From: Thiofilum sp. | GTDB taxonomy: Bacteria > Pseudomonadota > Gammaproteobacteria > Thiotrichales > Thiotrichaceae | Direction of reading: 5' to 3' | Assembly (NCBI RefSeq): GCF_016711335.1 | Contig: NZ_JADJTF010000001.1 | Span: 682,001-746,000 of the forward strand | DNA: 64,000 bases | In this document: one piece after another, positions 17,843 through 27,046 of the stretch | How the letters are laid out: every line of letters begins with the position of its first letter | How positions within the stretch are numbered: position 1 is the stretch's first letter | Notes under the pieces: model-generated | Databases searched by the model: none | What the model was told of the DNA's origin: nothing | What the model saw: only the letters and a program-made list of their open reading frames with translations | Position numbers and translations under genes: made by a program

Positions 17843-17885
17843 AAGGGAGTTCATTGAAGGGGTAATGAACTCCCTTGGTATTTTT
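17843..17885 (+). terminator. Intrinsic terminator of the glycine-rich gene
   Basis: A perfect 13 bp stem (17843-17855 with 17864-17876), an eight-base loop and a trailing T run. It starts 28 bp after the stop codon. Confidence 0.92.
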
Positions 17886-17981
17886 GTGCTCCGAAAAATA
17901 ATTTTGCGGGATCGAATCAAACCCGTAATCTTTCAGCGGCTATACAAAAAAACAAGCTATTTTGTTACTGAATCCCCAAAT

Positions 17982-18017
17982 AAAAAAGCCCCGTAAACTA
18001 TTTATTTACAAGGCTTT
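17982..18017 (-). terminator. Intrinsic terminator of the tRNA-Lys transcript
   Basis: On the minus strand a 13 bp stem with two G-U pairs (18005-18017 with 17985-17997) is followed by six T. It lies 9 bp beyond the tRNA-Lys 3' end. Confidence 0.85.
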
Positions 18018-18026
18018 AAAGACTAG

Positions 18027-18099
18027 TGGGTCGTGCGCGACTCGAACGCGCGACCACCTGATTAAAAGTCAGATGCTCTACCGACTGAGCTAACGACCC
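18027..18099 (-). tRNA. tRNA-Lys, anticodon TTT
   Basis: A 73-nt cloverleaf: acceptor GGGTCGT pairs with ACGACCC, the D arm contains AGCTCAGTCGGTAGAGC, the anticodon loop is CTTTTAA (anticodon at 18064-18066), and the T loop is GTTCGAGTC. The 3' end reads A-CTA rather than A-CCA, so the CCA tail is not encoded and must be added enzymatically. Confidence 0.97.
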
Positions 18100-18181
18100 G
18101 TCTTGAGGCTGCGTATTCTACACAACTTAGATTCAGTTGCAAGTCATTTTTGGATTTTTTTGCAGTTTGAATATAAATTAT

Positions 18182-20041
18182 TCATTCCCCGTCCACACCC
18201 AAGAGCATTGGTTTAATATCTAACACGTCGTCCCCCGATCTACAGTCTAGTAACACCAAACCAGCGCTCTTTTCCGGTAGATAGGGCAAAGTAATCCATA
18301 GCTGAATAGCCAGTTGAGCACTTAAGGCGTTTAAATGCTGTAACGTGTCACTCAAACTAGGCTCATGAAAATTCACTAAAGGTGCGTCCCAAAACAAACT
18401 GTAATAACTCGCTCCATGCTTTACTGCTAGTGCTCGCGCCAAACTCAAACGCAAAGCCATCGCCATCTGACGTTGCGCCTCCACTTTGAGCACTTTAAAA
18501 GGAGTACGCGATTGCGCTGGTTCATGTAGCGCATACAGCATCAAATCCTCAGCTAACTCTACACCTTGATACTGCCCTTCGGTCATGGCTTCAATATAGG
18601 AACGGGCGCTGTGATTAATAGCACTATTAAAACGTTGAGCCGCCTGCTGATGGGCACGACTCACCAACCCCTGTGCCATAATTTGAATTTGTAACTGAGT
18701 CTGAGCCATTTTAAACGCCATTTGGCGCTCTAATTGCTGCTGCTGTAAGGATTGAATATCGTGCGTTTTCGTTTGCTCACGATGAATATCATCATTAATA
18801 CGTGATACTAATAGGCTTAATGCTTGCTGCCGCCGCTGTAGATTAACCACCAGACCATCTGCAATATGACGCAAGTCTGTCGGCTCTATCGTATAGCTCT
18901 CTACCTTATGCGACCAGTTAGCTAAGGAGTACATATCCATCAGCATGTCAGCGCTTTCAGGGGCTAATTGTTTCTCGCGTAACCAATCAACCGTTGCAGG
19001 ATGTAATAGCTCATACAAAGAACGACTCATCATACGATACCCCGTATAAAGGCGCTGAGCTAATAAACCTACCTTGCTATGTAGCGGGTTTAATTCCTCA
19101 TTCGTTAAACGATAGGCAAAAAAAGCGGCTATAGCCGCCGCACCACCTAATAACACAGTCCCCCAAATAACCGGATGGGAATACTCTGCTAAAGACGCAG
19201 TAAGCCACTGAGGAAACTCAATACTTAACGTGACTAATAACAATAACATCAGCATCAATACTAATAAGACTCCAGCCCCCCAGAGCAGATAATTAACTTG
19301 GCGCTTGATCTGATGATAGATGGGATAGCGCTTTTCATAATGTTGCGCCTCCTCAGTGATTTGCTCGGCTAGCGCATAATGCTGCTCTTGAGAACCCGAT
19401 AACTCAGCCTGCGTTTCTTGTAGCCACTTTAAGCGCAAGGGATCGATCACACCTTGGGCTAATTGTGCTTGATGCTCTTGCAAAGTCTTTTCTACTTGCT
19501 CCGATTCAGATAAAGCAATACGGGCATCATGCTCAATCAAATCATGAACTTGCTGATAAATTTGCACCCCTGCCATCGCTTGTATCGCCTCTAAATCGGC
19601 ATTAGGCGCTTCCGTAAGCTGCTGACTCCAATAAAAGGTTTGGCTAAAAACCTTATAGCCATAGCCTAATAAATTTTGTAATACCGCCTGAACCCGATGG
19701 GCAGCATCAGCGATCACTTGCCCCGTAGCACGATCCCAAAGCACTACACTCATATGCCCCGCCGCGCTGATGGTGCGCTCAATCAGTAAGGTTTTATCAT
19801 TAATCTGAAAGGCAAGCTGCACTATGGCTTCTTCATGTCCCCAGCGCACTAATTGATGTAAGGTTTTGGTACTGATGCGATCTGTTAAACCAAATAAGGC
19901 AAAAGTAATCGCCTCACCAATAGCACTTTTACCCGTTTGATTACCACCGACCACCAACAGCACGCCACTAGCAGGGATTAATTGAATATTGAGATGGAGA
20001 AATTGTCGAAAATTTTGCGCCTGAAGCGCTTGAACCATCAT
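18182..20041 (-). CDS. Rad50/SbcC-like ATPase with two membrane segments
   Basis: 619 residues. The N-terminal ABC-type head begins LQAQNFRQFLHL and has the P-loop GNQTGKS at about 33-39. Long charged coiled-coil stretches flank a middle part with two hydrophobic segments (about 257-280 and 300-320). The C-terminal head carries MALRLSLARAL, which resembles the signature helix, and a Walker-B-like YYSLFWDAP near 550. This matches the YhaN/SbcC-type AAA class rather than SMC proper; the paired membrane segments within the coiled coil are unusual. It overlaps the small upstream gene by four bases (ATGA). No SbcD-type nuclease is adjacent. The function is unknown, perhaps a membrane-bound DNA transaction. 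Confidence 0.75.
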   Translation of the reverse strand: MMVQALQAQNFRQFLHLNIQLIPASGVLLVVGGNQTGKSAIGEAITFALFGLTDRISTKTLHQLVRWGHEEAIVQLAFQINDKTLLIERTISAAGHMSVVLWDRATGQVIADAAHRVQAVLQNLLGYGYKVFSQTFYWSQQLTEAPNADLEAIQAMAGVQIYQQVHDLIEHDARIALSESEQVEKTLQEHQAQLAQGVIDPLRLKWLQETQAELSGSQEQHYALAEQITEEAQHYEKRYPIYHQIKRQVNYLLWGAGVLLVLMLMLLLLVTLSIEFPQWLTASLAEYSHPVIWGTVLLGGAAAIAAFFAYRLTNEELNPLHSKVGLLAQRLYTGYRMMSRSLYELLHPATVDWLREKQLAPESADMLMDMYSLANWSHKVESYTIEPTDLRHIADGLVVNLQRRQQALSLLVSRINDDIHREQTKTHDIQSLQQQQLERQMAFKMAQTQLQIQIMAQGLVSRAHQQAAQRFNSAINHSARSYIEAMTEGQYQGVELAEDLMLYALHEPAQSRTPFKVLKVEAQRQMAMALRLSLARALAVKHGASYYSLFWDAPLVNFHEPSLSDTLQHLNALSAQLAIQLWITLPYLPEKSAGLVLLDCRSGDDVLDIKPMLLGVDGE

Positions 20042-20244
20042 GAGCCTGCTTCCTGTTCAAGCTGGCTCACAGTATCGATTTGGGTCAGGGCATAACTGAC
20101 TGCTTGCAAATATAATTTGCTATCAAACATGAGTGTTTGTTGTTGGATCAAACGGTCGGTTTTGCAAAACTCCAAAAACCGTCGACCCGCCGCCGTCCGT
20201 GGCATTAAAGTCGTATACCAATCAGGTGTTGGCTGATAAGACAT
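20038..20244 (-). CDS. Small partner protein encoded before the Rad50-like ATPase
   Basis: 68 residues, predicted helical and soluble, with no recognised family. It begins MSYQPTPDWYTTLMPRTAAG and contains RRFLEFCKTDRLI and an acidic C-terminus. Its stop overlaps the ATPase start by ATGA, a classic sign of translational coupling and of proteins working together in fixed proportion. It may be an accessory subunit or recruiter of the ATPase. Confidence 0.6.
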   Translation of the reverse strand: MSYQPTPDWYTTLMPRTAAGRRFLEFCKTDRLIQQQTLMFDSKLYLQAVSYALTQIDTVSQLEQEAGS

Positions 20245-20283
20245 AAACGTACCTCGTGCGGGTAGGGTTAAAGTGCTGCTGAA

Positions 20284-21252
20284 CTAAAACCCCTCACTTG
20301 TCATTTGCTCAATTCGCGCCTGCGCCAAACGGGCTGCATTACTATTAGGGAAATACTCCACCGTATCTTCTAAGGATTGACGTGCCATTTCCCAACGTTT
20401 TAGCTCATAAAAAGCATAACCCATTTTTAAGGCAGCATCGGGCGCTTTAGCACTATTTTTATAACGTTGTAATACCTTCATAAACTCATCCGCAGCACGG
20501 GCATAGTTATTTTGCGCATATAATGCCTCTGCTAACCAATACTGGGCATTAGCAGCCAAAGGATGATTCGGGTAACGCCTTAAAAATTCCTCAAAGGCGG
20601 GCACGGCTTGGGCTGGACGTGCTAATAATAATTTATAAGCCGTATTATAAGCATCACCGGCTGCGACATCGGTTTGAGCCTCATTAGCAGGTATTAAAGG
20701 TGCACTCGGTGTCACGTCAGAGCTGCGCAATGAGGTGGCTGCGGGCTGAGTGACTGGTTTAATGGGTTTATCTGCACGGGTATCTGCCGCTGTTTCCGTA
20801 CCATAGTAATAATAACTATCGGGACTGTTGGGGCTAATATTTTCTGCACGCCCCACACCCACCTCTGGGCTATTAGCAGGATCTGGAATAGTAATGCCTT
20901 CTGCACTTACGATGGGTTCTATTCTAGCACTCGGTACGGGTGCGGGTGCTGGAGCAGGAGGCTGTATAGGTTGAACGCGCTCCGAACGCACGGGTTTATC
21001 CGCAGGAACTTCTAATTTTTGTACCCGTTCATCCACTTGCAAAAAGCCATCTTTTTGATGCTGTTGCAAAGTCTCGACTTGATGACGTAATTCTTGATTT
21101 TGCCCGCGTAAATTACGCACTTCTTGTTCGAGCTGATTCAGCCGATTTAATAGTTGTGCGGCTGCCTCATTATCTACCGGAGCGGCAGCAACTTGCGTTG
21201 CCACCCCACCGACTAAGCCCCCTAACACCCAACCTATTATTGTTTTCTTCAT
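20284..21252 (-). CDS. cpoB: Tol-Pal system coordinator CpoB (YbgF)
   Basis: 322 residues. The signal peptide (about 1-23) is followed by a short trimerising coiled coil (LNRLNQLEQEVRNLRGQNQELRHQ region, about 35-70). A proline/threonine-rich linker of about 110 residues comes next, then TPR repeats in the last 120 residues (DAYNTAYKLLLARPAQAVPAF..., YWLAEALYAQ). It acts in the periplasm, linking the Tol machine with peptidoglycan synthesis during division. It lies 6 bp after pal in the expected Tol order. The disordered linker is longer than in E. coli. Confidence 0.93.
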   Translation of the reverse strand: MKKTIIGWVLGGLVGGVATQVAAAPVDNEAAAQLLNRLNQLEQEVRNLRGQNQELRHQVETLQQHQKDGFLQVDERVQKLEVPADKPVRSERVQPIQPPAPAPAPVPSARIEPIVSAEGITIPDPANSPEVGVGRAENISPNSPDSYYYYGTETAADTRADKPIKPVTQPAATSLRSSDVTPSAPLIPANEAQTDVAAGDAYNTAYKLLLARPAQAVPAFEEFLRRYPNHPLAANAQYWLAEALYAQNNYARAADEFMKVLQRYKNSAKAPDAALKMGYAFYELKRWEMARQSLEDTVEYFPNSNAARLAQARIEQMTSEGF

Positions 21253-21258
21253 GGTGGA

Positions 21259-22149
21259 TTATTCTCCAATATATTTAATCTCCACACGACGATTTTGTGC
21301 CCAAGACTCTTCATCTTGACCTAATCTAACTGGCATTTCTTCGCCGTAACCAATGGTATTCATACGTGCTGCACTGGCTCCACGTACCGACATATAATCA
21401 CGCACAGCCATGCTACGGCGCTCGGATAAAGCTAAATTATATTCGCGTGAACCACGATCATCCGCATGCCCTTCTAAGCGGATTTGTGCATTAGGATTAG
21501 CACGTAAGTAATTAGCATGAGCATCCAGAATTGCCATGTACTCAGGCTTAATAGACGACTGGTCATAATCAAAATAGACCACGCGACGCGCTAATAATCC
21601 AGCATCAATTCCCCCGTTACCGCCTTGATTATTATAATTACCGCCCGCACCATACTGATTATTACCGTACTGACCACCTGAACCGTATTGACCAGCCCCC
21701 GCTTGACCTGATTGGTTAGTACCATATTGACCGCCTGAACCGTATTGACCTGTTATCCCACTTCCGCCGCCACGGTTGGCTTGTTGCTGACGAACACGTG
21801 CGGCAGCCGCTGCAGCGGCACGTTGTCGCGCTAACTCCGCTTGCCGTGCACGTTCAGCCGCAGCTCTACGGCGTTCCGCTTCATAAGCGTCATAACCTAC
21901 CCCACTGCCATTATCATAACCGCTAGTATTCGTGCCACTGCCCCCACGTCCTTGATGTCCGCCTTGTCCACCTTGTCCACCACGACCTCCGACACCACCC
22001 ATTCCTGCACCATTAGCGCCCTCTAAATAAGTAGTCTCAGTCGTCATAGTGGAGGCATTAGCTTCTAATGGGGCTGTACTTTGCTGTGCACATCCCCCTA
22101 AAGCCCCAGCAACTAATACGGTCAAAATAGAAAATTGCTTTATACGCAT
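21259..22149 (-). CDS. pal: Peptidoglycan-associated lipoprotein Pal with a long low-complexity insert
   Basis: 296 residues, against about 170 in E. coli. The signal peptide ends in a lipobox (LGGC, Cys20), so it is anchored in the outer membrane. Then come a Gly/Gln/His-rich stretch (about 45-75), an Ala/Arg-rich helical stretch (about 90-125, ARQAELARQRAAAAAAAR region), a Gly/Gln/Tyr/Asn-rich repeat (SGGQYG, NQYGAGG; about 130-180) and the OmpA-like domain (about 185-296). The domain has LEGHADDRGSREYN and ALSERRSMAVRDY for diaminopimelate binding. The inserts are the odd feature; the domain itself is standard. Confidence 0.95.
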   Translation of the reverse strand: MRIKQFSILTVLVAGALGGCAQQSTAPLEANASTMTTETTYLEGANGAGMGGVGGRGGQGGQGGHQGRGGSGTNTSGYDNGSGVGYDAYEAERRRAAAERARQAELARQRAAAAAAARVRQQQANRGGGSGITGQYGSGGQYGTNQSGQAGAGQYGSGGQYGNNQYGAGGNYNNQGGNGGIDAGLLARRVVYFDYDQSSIKPEYMAILDAHANYLRANPNAQIRLEGHADDRGSREYNLALSERRSMAVRDYMSVRGASAARMNTIGYGEEMPVRLGQDEESWAQNRRVEIKYIGE

Positions 22150-22190
22150 AGCATAAGTCCTTGACTTGGTTCAATTATTATAACGAACGT

Positions 22191-23441
22191 TTAGGGTAAA
22201 TAAGGCGACCAAGCAGGATCACGAGCTGATCCCCCTTGGATAGGTAAAAACTGGCGCGATTTACCATTATCACTCGATACCGCTAATTGCTCCCTACCCC
22301 CTGCACGAGTGGCATAAACCACCATCGCTCCATTCGGTGCTAAGGAAGGGGATTCATCTGAACCACCTTTAGACACCGTAGCACTCTCTTTAGAAGAAGC
22401 ATTCATAATCGCAATCTTAAAACCCGCGCCTAGTGAGCGCACCATACCGATCTTATTCTTTACAATACTAGGTGCAGCGTTGTAATCCCCTTGGAAAGTA
22501 ATCCGCTGCCCATCACCCCCACCTACGGTAGTCTGATAAAGCTGCGGCTTACCCCCCTGATCAGAGGTATAAATAATCGTATTATTACTCGCCCATGCCG
22601 GCTCAGTATCAATAGCTCGGTCTTGAGTCACCCGTTTAATCGCGCCATTACGTACATTGACCACGTAAATGTCCGTATTATCCTCATCGGTTAAACTAAT
22701 TGCGAGTTGTGAGCCATCCGGTGACCACGCAGGTGCTCCATTCGTACCTTCATACAAGAGCAATACCCGTTTATCCCCACTTCTAAGGTCTTGAATAAAC
22801 ACAGCCGAGTGATCTTTTTCAAAGGACGAGTAAGCTAAAAAGCGTGCATCCGGTGACCATGCCGGAGACAAAATCGGTTTATTCGATTGCATCACCACTT
22901 GGGGGTTATAACCATCGGCATCCGCCACCATTAACTGAAAAGTCTGATTACCCGCCACCCCATTCGCCACGACATAAGCTATCTTGGTATCAAATGCCCC
23001 ACGAATCCCGATCATCTTTTCAAACAATAAATCCGCTGCTTTGTGCGCCATACGCCGCCTATTAGGATGGGGTGGAATACGATAGCCCGCCACACGCTCA
23101 CCACTTGCGGTATTAATCAGCTCCACCGTAAGAGTATCGGTTTGTGTTCCTACCACTACATAATCCGCTCCAGAGCGGCGCAATACCTCTAAATTAAACG
23201 GCTTACCCAATTCTAAGCGCTGTCCGGCTTTCGCTGGATCAATCAAAGTAAAGCGTCCACTACGATCAAAATCAGCCTCAATAATTTTGGCCGCCTGAGC
23301 ATCTCCGGCAAAAGGCGCGATCATAATCGGCAGGGCCTCATCGATCCCATCGGTAATCCGTACTTCAATCGCGGCATACACCGAAGTAGTCGCCATGACA
23401 CATAGCGCTATAATCCACTTAAATATTGCTTGATAGTTCAT
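22191..23441 (-). CDS. tolB: Tol-Pal system protein TolB
   Basis: 416 residues. The signal peptide ends near SVYAA, the N-terminal TolB domain has ITDGIDEALPIMIAPF, and the six-bladed beta-propeller repeats (SPAWSPDARFLAYSS, APAWSPDGSQLAIS, EPAWASNNTIIYTSD) fill the rest. It is a periplasmic partner of Pal and TolA. ATG 23441 is chosen over an in-frame TTG 15 bp upstream, giving a 4 bp gap after the tolA stop. Confidence 0.95.
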   Translation of the reverse strand: MNYQAIFKWIIALCVMATTSVYAAIEVRITDGIDEALPIMIAPFAGDAQAAKIIEADFDRSGRFTLIDPAKAGQRLELGKPFNLEVLRRSGADYVVVGTQTDTLTVELINTASGERVAGYRIPPHPNRRRMAHKAADLLFEKMIGIRGAFDTKIAYVVANGVAGNQTFQLMVADADGYNPQVVMQSNKPILSPAWSPDARFLAYSSFEKDHSAVFIQDLRSGDKRVLLLYEGTNGAPAWSPDGSQLAISLTDEDNTDIYVVNVRNGAIKRVTQDRAIDTEPAWASNNTIIYTSDQGGKPQLYQTTVGGGDGQRITFQGDYNAAPSIVKNKIGMVRSLGAGFKIAIMNASSKESATVSKGGSDESPSLAPNGAMVVYATRAGGREQLAVSSDNGKSRQFLPIQGGSARDPAWSPYLP

Positions 23442-23445
23442 AAGG

Positions 23446-25446
23446 TTATGGCTCAAAAATAATTCTCAAATCTTCGTTATATAACTCATCGTAACGCGGT
23501 CTAGGAAAGGGTTCAGACTTTCTAATTGCTGCTACTAATGAATCACAAAACGCGCGACTACCACTACAATTCGCTACTTGTAGGCTTTTGACATAGCCCG
23601 GCGGACGTACATTGAGGGCAATAGTCGCCCGCATGCCAAAGGTCTCTTCTGGCTCAATCCAGTTAGAACTCACGCGCTGACGAATTTGTTGCGCCCATTC
23701 ACGTTGACCTCGATCTAAGGCTTGGCGGTCTGCACCGCTTGAAGCGCGGGCACTAGCTGACTCTCTGGCCCTTGCTTCAGCGCGGGCGCGAGCAGCGGCA
23801 GCTTCAGCTTTTTCCCTTTCCTCAGCTTCGGCACGGGCACGAGCGGCAGCTCTAGCACGAGCGGCATCTGCCTCAGCTTTTTCTTTCTCCTCTGCCTCCG
23901 CGCGAGCACGAGCAGCGGCTCTAGCTCTTGCCTCCGCACGAGCGCGGGCTTCTTCCTCTTCCTTAGCCCTTTCTTCTGCTTCGGCGCGTGCACGAGCAGC
24001 GGCTCTAGCACGAGCGGCATCCGCTTCAGCTTTTTCTTTTTCCTCCGCCTCGGCACGGGCGCGGGCTTCGGCTCTAGCTCTTGCCTCCGCACGGGCGCGG
24101 GCTTCTTCCTCTTCCTTAGCCTTTTCCTCCGCTTCCGCCCTAGCACGAGCGATTGCTCTAGCACGGGCTATTTCAGCCTCGGCTTCTGCTTTGGCTTTTT
24201 CTTCTGCCTCTGCTCTGGCTCTCGCATTAGCTCTAGCACGAGCTTCTGCTCTGGCTTTTTCTTCTGCCTCTTCTTTAGCCTTCTCCTCAGCCTCCGCTCT
24301 TGCACGGGCTGCTGCTCTGGCACGGGCTATTTCAGCCTCGGCCTCAGCTTCTGCTTTGGCTTTTTCTTCTGCCTCTGCTCTTGCACGAGCCGCCGCTCTA
24401 GCACGGGCTTCTGCCCTAGCTTTTTCTTCTGCCTCTTCTTTGGCTTTAGCTTCGGCAGCCTCGCGCTCTTTGCGCTCTGCTTCTTTAGCTAGCCATTTCT
24501 CACGGGCAATGGCTTTAGCCTGTTCTTCTTCCCGACGCTTAGCTTCGGCTTCAGCGGCTGCAATACGAGCGGCTACGCGGTCACGTTCTTCTGCTTTGGC
24601 CTTTTCTTCAGCTTCAGCTTTGGCTTCTTCGCGGGCTTTCTCACGTTCGCGTTCACGACGTGCTTCGGCTCTGGCTTCCTCCCGTGCTTTTTCTGCCGCT
24701 TCTGCCTTAGCTTTTTCCTCTGCTTCGGCTTTAGCCTTCGCTTCTTCACGCGCTTTTTCGCGCTCGCGCTCTCGACGTACTTCGGCTCTGGCTTCCTCCC
24801 GTGCTTTTTCTGCCGCTTCTGCCTTAGCCTTGTCCTCGGCTTCCGCTTTAGCCTTAGCGTCTTCGCGTGCCTTTTCACGCTCACGCTCTCGACGCGCTTC
24901 GGCTCTGGCTTCCTCCCGTGCTTTTTCTGCCGCTTCTGCTTTAGCCTTTTGCTCGACCTCAGCTTTTAATTGTTGTGCTCGTGCTTGCTCTTGCTGCGCT
25001 TTTTCTTCCGCTTGTGCTTGTAAACGTGCCTCTTCTTGGGCTTTTAGTTCGGCTTGGCGTGCTGCTTCCTCAGCCGCTTGACGTTCAGTTTCTAAACGAG
25101 CTTGTTCTTGTTTAGCACGCTCTGCTTCTGCCCAACGCTCTAGCTGTTGTTTAGCAGCCGGATTAGTGTCTTCTGGTAAATTTTGCTGCTCTAAAGGAGG
25201 TAGGTCAGACAAACTTTGTAAGCGATCAGGTAGATTAGTTTGCGCTGCGGTATTAGGAGGGGAATTGCTTTGAGTCGTTTGCGTGGGAGTTTGAATCCCT
25301 TCGGTCATTAGCACCGTAGTGGGCTGATCAGTAACCTTAGGCTTAGGTTGCCAGTTAAAACTAATAATCAGCAATAGCACCACCAAAATATGAAAAATAA
25401 TGGCAATGGCTAAAGCTTTGGGGTGTTTAAGTAACTCTTTTAACAT
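23446..25446 (-). CDS. tolA: TolA with a greatly extended helical domain
   Basis: 666 residues against 421 in E. coli. A single N-terminal inner-membrane segment (about 10-30) is followed by a proline/threonine/asparagine-rich linker. About 480 residues of Ala/Glu/Lys/Arg helical repeat come next (EEKAKAEAEA, RARAEAEEKA units), then a C-terminal TolA III domain from about 585 (QIRQRVSSNWIEPEETFG). The helix spans the periplasm to energise TolB-Pal. The repeats are near-identical at DNA level, so the number may vary between strains. It sits 10 bp after tolR. Confidence 0.94.
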   Translation of the reverse strand: MLKELLKHPKALAIAIIFHILVVLLLIISFNWQPKPKVTDQPTTVLMTEGIQTPTQTTQSNSPPNTAAQTNLPDRLQSLSDLPPLEQQNLPEDTNPAAKQQLERWAEAERAKQEQARLETERQAAEEAARQAELKAQEEARLQAQAEEKAQQEQARAQQLKAEVEQKAKAEAAEKAREEARAEARREREREKAREDAKAKAEAEDKAKAEAAEKAREEARAEVRREREREKAREEAKAKAEAEEKAKAEAAEKAREEARAEARREREREKAREEAKAEAEEKAKAEERDRVAARIAAAEAEAKRREEEQAKAIAREKWLAKEAERKEREAAEAKAKEEAEEKARAEARARAAARARAEAEEKAKAEAEAEAEIARARAAARARAEAEEKAKEEAEEKARAEARARANARARAEAEEKAKAEAEAEIARARAIARARAEAEEKAKEEEEARARAEARARAEARARAEAEEKEKAEADAARARAAARARAEAEERAKEEEEARARAEARARAAARARAEAEEKEKAEADAARARAAARARAEAEEREKAEAAAARARAEARARESASARASSGADRQALDRGQREWAQQIRQRVSSNWIEPEETFGMRATIALNVRPPGYVKSLQVANCSGSRAFCDSLVAAIRKSEPFPRPRYDELYNEDLRIIFEP

Positions 25447-25456
25447 ATTATTTTTC

Positions 25457-25867
25457 TCAAGGGTTACGCTCTGGATCAGCCATTAAGCCAATTTTTTTTG
25501 CGCCTGCTTTTTGTACCGCCACCATTGCTTGCATCAAATACTGGTACTCCACACGTCCGTCACCTTTCACATAGACGGGACGCTCAGCGGCTTCGAGTAC
25601 TTTGGTCTGAATGAACTGGGTAATTTGCTCTAGGCTCATGGGCGTATCGCCTTCGATAAAATATTGACCGGATCGATCTACCGTCACTATTAATGGCTCT
25701 TGCTGATTATTAGTGGTGAGTGGCTTAGCATCCGCTTCAGGTGCATTCACTTCTACCCCTGTTTTCATCATGGGCGCGGTGATCATAAAAATCACCAATA
25801 ACACCAGCATCACATCGATATAAGGCACTACATTCATTTGTGCCATGACTTTGCGCGGGCGTCTCAT
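25457..25867 (-). CDS. tolR: Tol-Pal proton channel subunit TolR
   Basis: 136 residues of the ExbD/TolR family. One membrane segment near the N-terminus carries the essential Asp (VVPYIDVMLVLLVIFM), followed by a periplasmic domain. The start overlaps the tolQ stop by ATGA. It works with TolQ as the proton-driven motor of TolA. Confidence 0.96.
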   Translation of the reverse strand: MRRPRKVMAQMNVVPYIDVMLVLLVIFMITAPMMKTGVEVNAPEADAKPLTTNNQQEPLIVTVDRSGQYFIEGDTPMSLEQITQFIQTKVLEAAERPVYVKGDGRVEYQYLMQAMVAVQKAGAKKIGLMADPERNP

Positions 25868-26556
25868 GACTTACTCCGCTGAGTCGCCATGTGCCGCTCT
25901 AATAGGGCAGTAAACTCCTCACGGAAATTTTCATAACTCACTGCTAAACGCTCTACTTGATCACTAAAACGGTTATAGGCCATTAAAGCGGGTATAGCCG
26001 CAAACAAACCAATAGCGGTCGCAATCAAAGCCTCTGCTATCCCCGGCGCTACCACATCAAGGGTGGCTTGCTGCATTTTGCCCAAGGATAAAAACGAATT
26101 CATAATGCCCCAGACCGTACCAAACAACCCCACATAAGGGCTGGTCGACGCAACCGTTGCCAAAAAGGTTAGATTCTGCTCTAAGCTATCAATCTCTTTT
26201 GAGGCCGCCACCCGCATTGAACGCTGTACCGCATCCGTCACGGAAAAATCCGTATTGGTCGTTTCCAATTTACTAGCACGCCGATACTCGTGAAAACCGT
26301 CATAAAAAATACGCTCCATCCCCGTGCGTTGCTCTGCCTTTTGTGACAACTCGTCATACAAAGCGTTCAATGCCATGCCGCTCCAAAAACGCTCTTCAAA
26401 TTTGACCGCTTGTTGCTTAGCTTTATGTAAGGCATGGGATTTAATAAAAATTAAGGTCCACGACAACAGCGAGGCTAGTACTAATAACAACATCACAACC
26501 TGTACTACCGGACTAGCATCGGTAATCAGCTTCATGACCGATAGATCAGCATTCAT
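25864..26556 (-). CDS. tolQ: Tol-Pal motor protein TolQ
   Basis: 230 residues of the MotA/TolQ/ExbB family with three membrane segments: about 20-40, then GLFGTVWGIMNSFL near 142-155, and IAEALIATAIGLFAAIPALMAY near 172-193. The last two contain the conserved threonines for proton flow. An AGGAG ribosome site precedes the ATG, and the ybgC stop overlaps it by four bases. Confidence 0.96.
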   Translation of the reverse strand: MNADLSVMKLITDASPVVQVVMLLLVLASLLSWTLIFIKSHALHKAKQQAVKFEERFWSGMALNALYDELSQKAEQRTGMERIFYDGFHEYRRASKLETTNTDFSVTDAVQRSMRVAASKEIDSLEQNLTFLATVASTSPYVGLFGTVWGIMNSFLSLGKMQQATLDVVAPGIAEALIATAIGLFAAIPALMAYNRFSDQVERLAVSYENFREEFTALLERHMATQRSKS

Positions 26557-26981
26557 GCGAGTAAGCTCCTGATTTCATGAGGAATAGCGGTGGATTTAAA
26601 CTTATCAAGCTGCACACAGACCACTTTGACGCTGGCGGTGATTAAGAGTTCAGCGTCACCCTGAGAATTTAGACGAATGACCGTTTGCTCAAACTCAATA
26701 CTCGCCCGCCCTAAGTGTTTAATCGCGGCGGTCACTTCAATGTGATCATCGAATTTGGCGGGCTTTAGGTATTCGATAGAGAGACTACGTACTGCAAAAG
26801 CAATATTTAACGCACTCATTAAATAATGCTGTTCAAACCCTAATTGGCGCAGCCATTCAGTCCGCGCCCTTTCCATAAAACGTAAATACCCCGCGTGATA
26901 AACCACGCCACCCGCATCGGTATCTTCATAATAAACACGAATAGGCAAAGTAAATTGTTTAGAAACTACTAATTGAGTCAT
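26553..26981 (-). CDS. ybgC: Acyl-CoA thioesterase YbgC
   Basis: A 142-residue hot-dog fold thioesterase always found next to tolQ. The catalytic segment is RVYYEDTDAGGVVYHAGYL, with the active Asp near residue 22 and a His; FMERARTEWLRQLG follows. It is a cytoplasmic enzyme acting on short-chain or hydroxy acyl-CoAs. Here it is separated from ruvB by the restriction-modification cassette, whereas in many relatives ruvB-ybgC are direct neighbours. Confidence 0.95.
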   Translation of the reverse strand: MTQLVVSKQFTLPIRVYYEDTDAGGVVYHAGYLRFMERARTEWLRQLGFEQHYLMSALNIAFAVRSLSIEYLKPAKFDDHIEVTAAIKHLGRASIEFEQTVIRLNSQGDAELLITASVKVVCVQLDKFKSTAIPHEIRSLLA

Positions 26982-27046
26982 ATACCCGCAAACCCTATTA
27001 AATATAATTCACAATAAATGATTTTAGTTAATTGTTAAAAACTATT

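Noticed and set aside
24191..25081. Plus-strand frame of about 296 residues rich in Ala/Ser
   Set aside because: Antisense shadow of the tolA repeat region.
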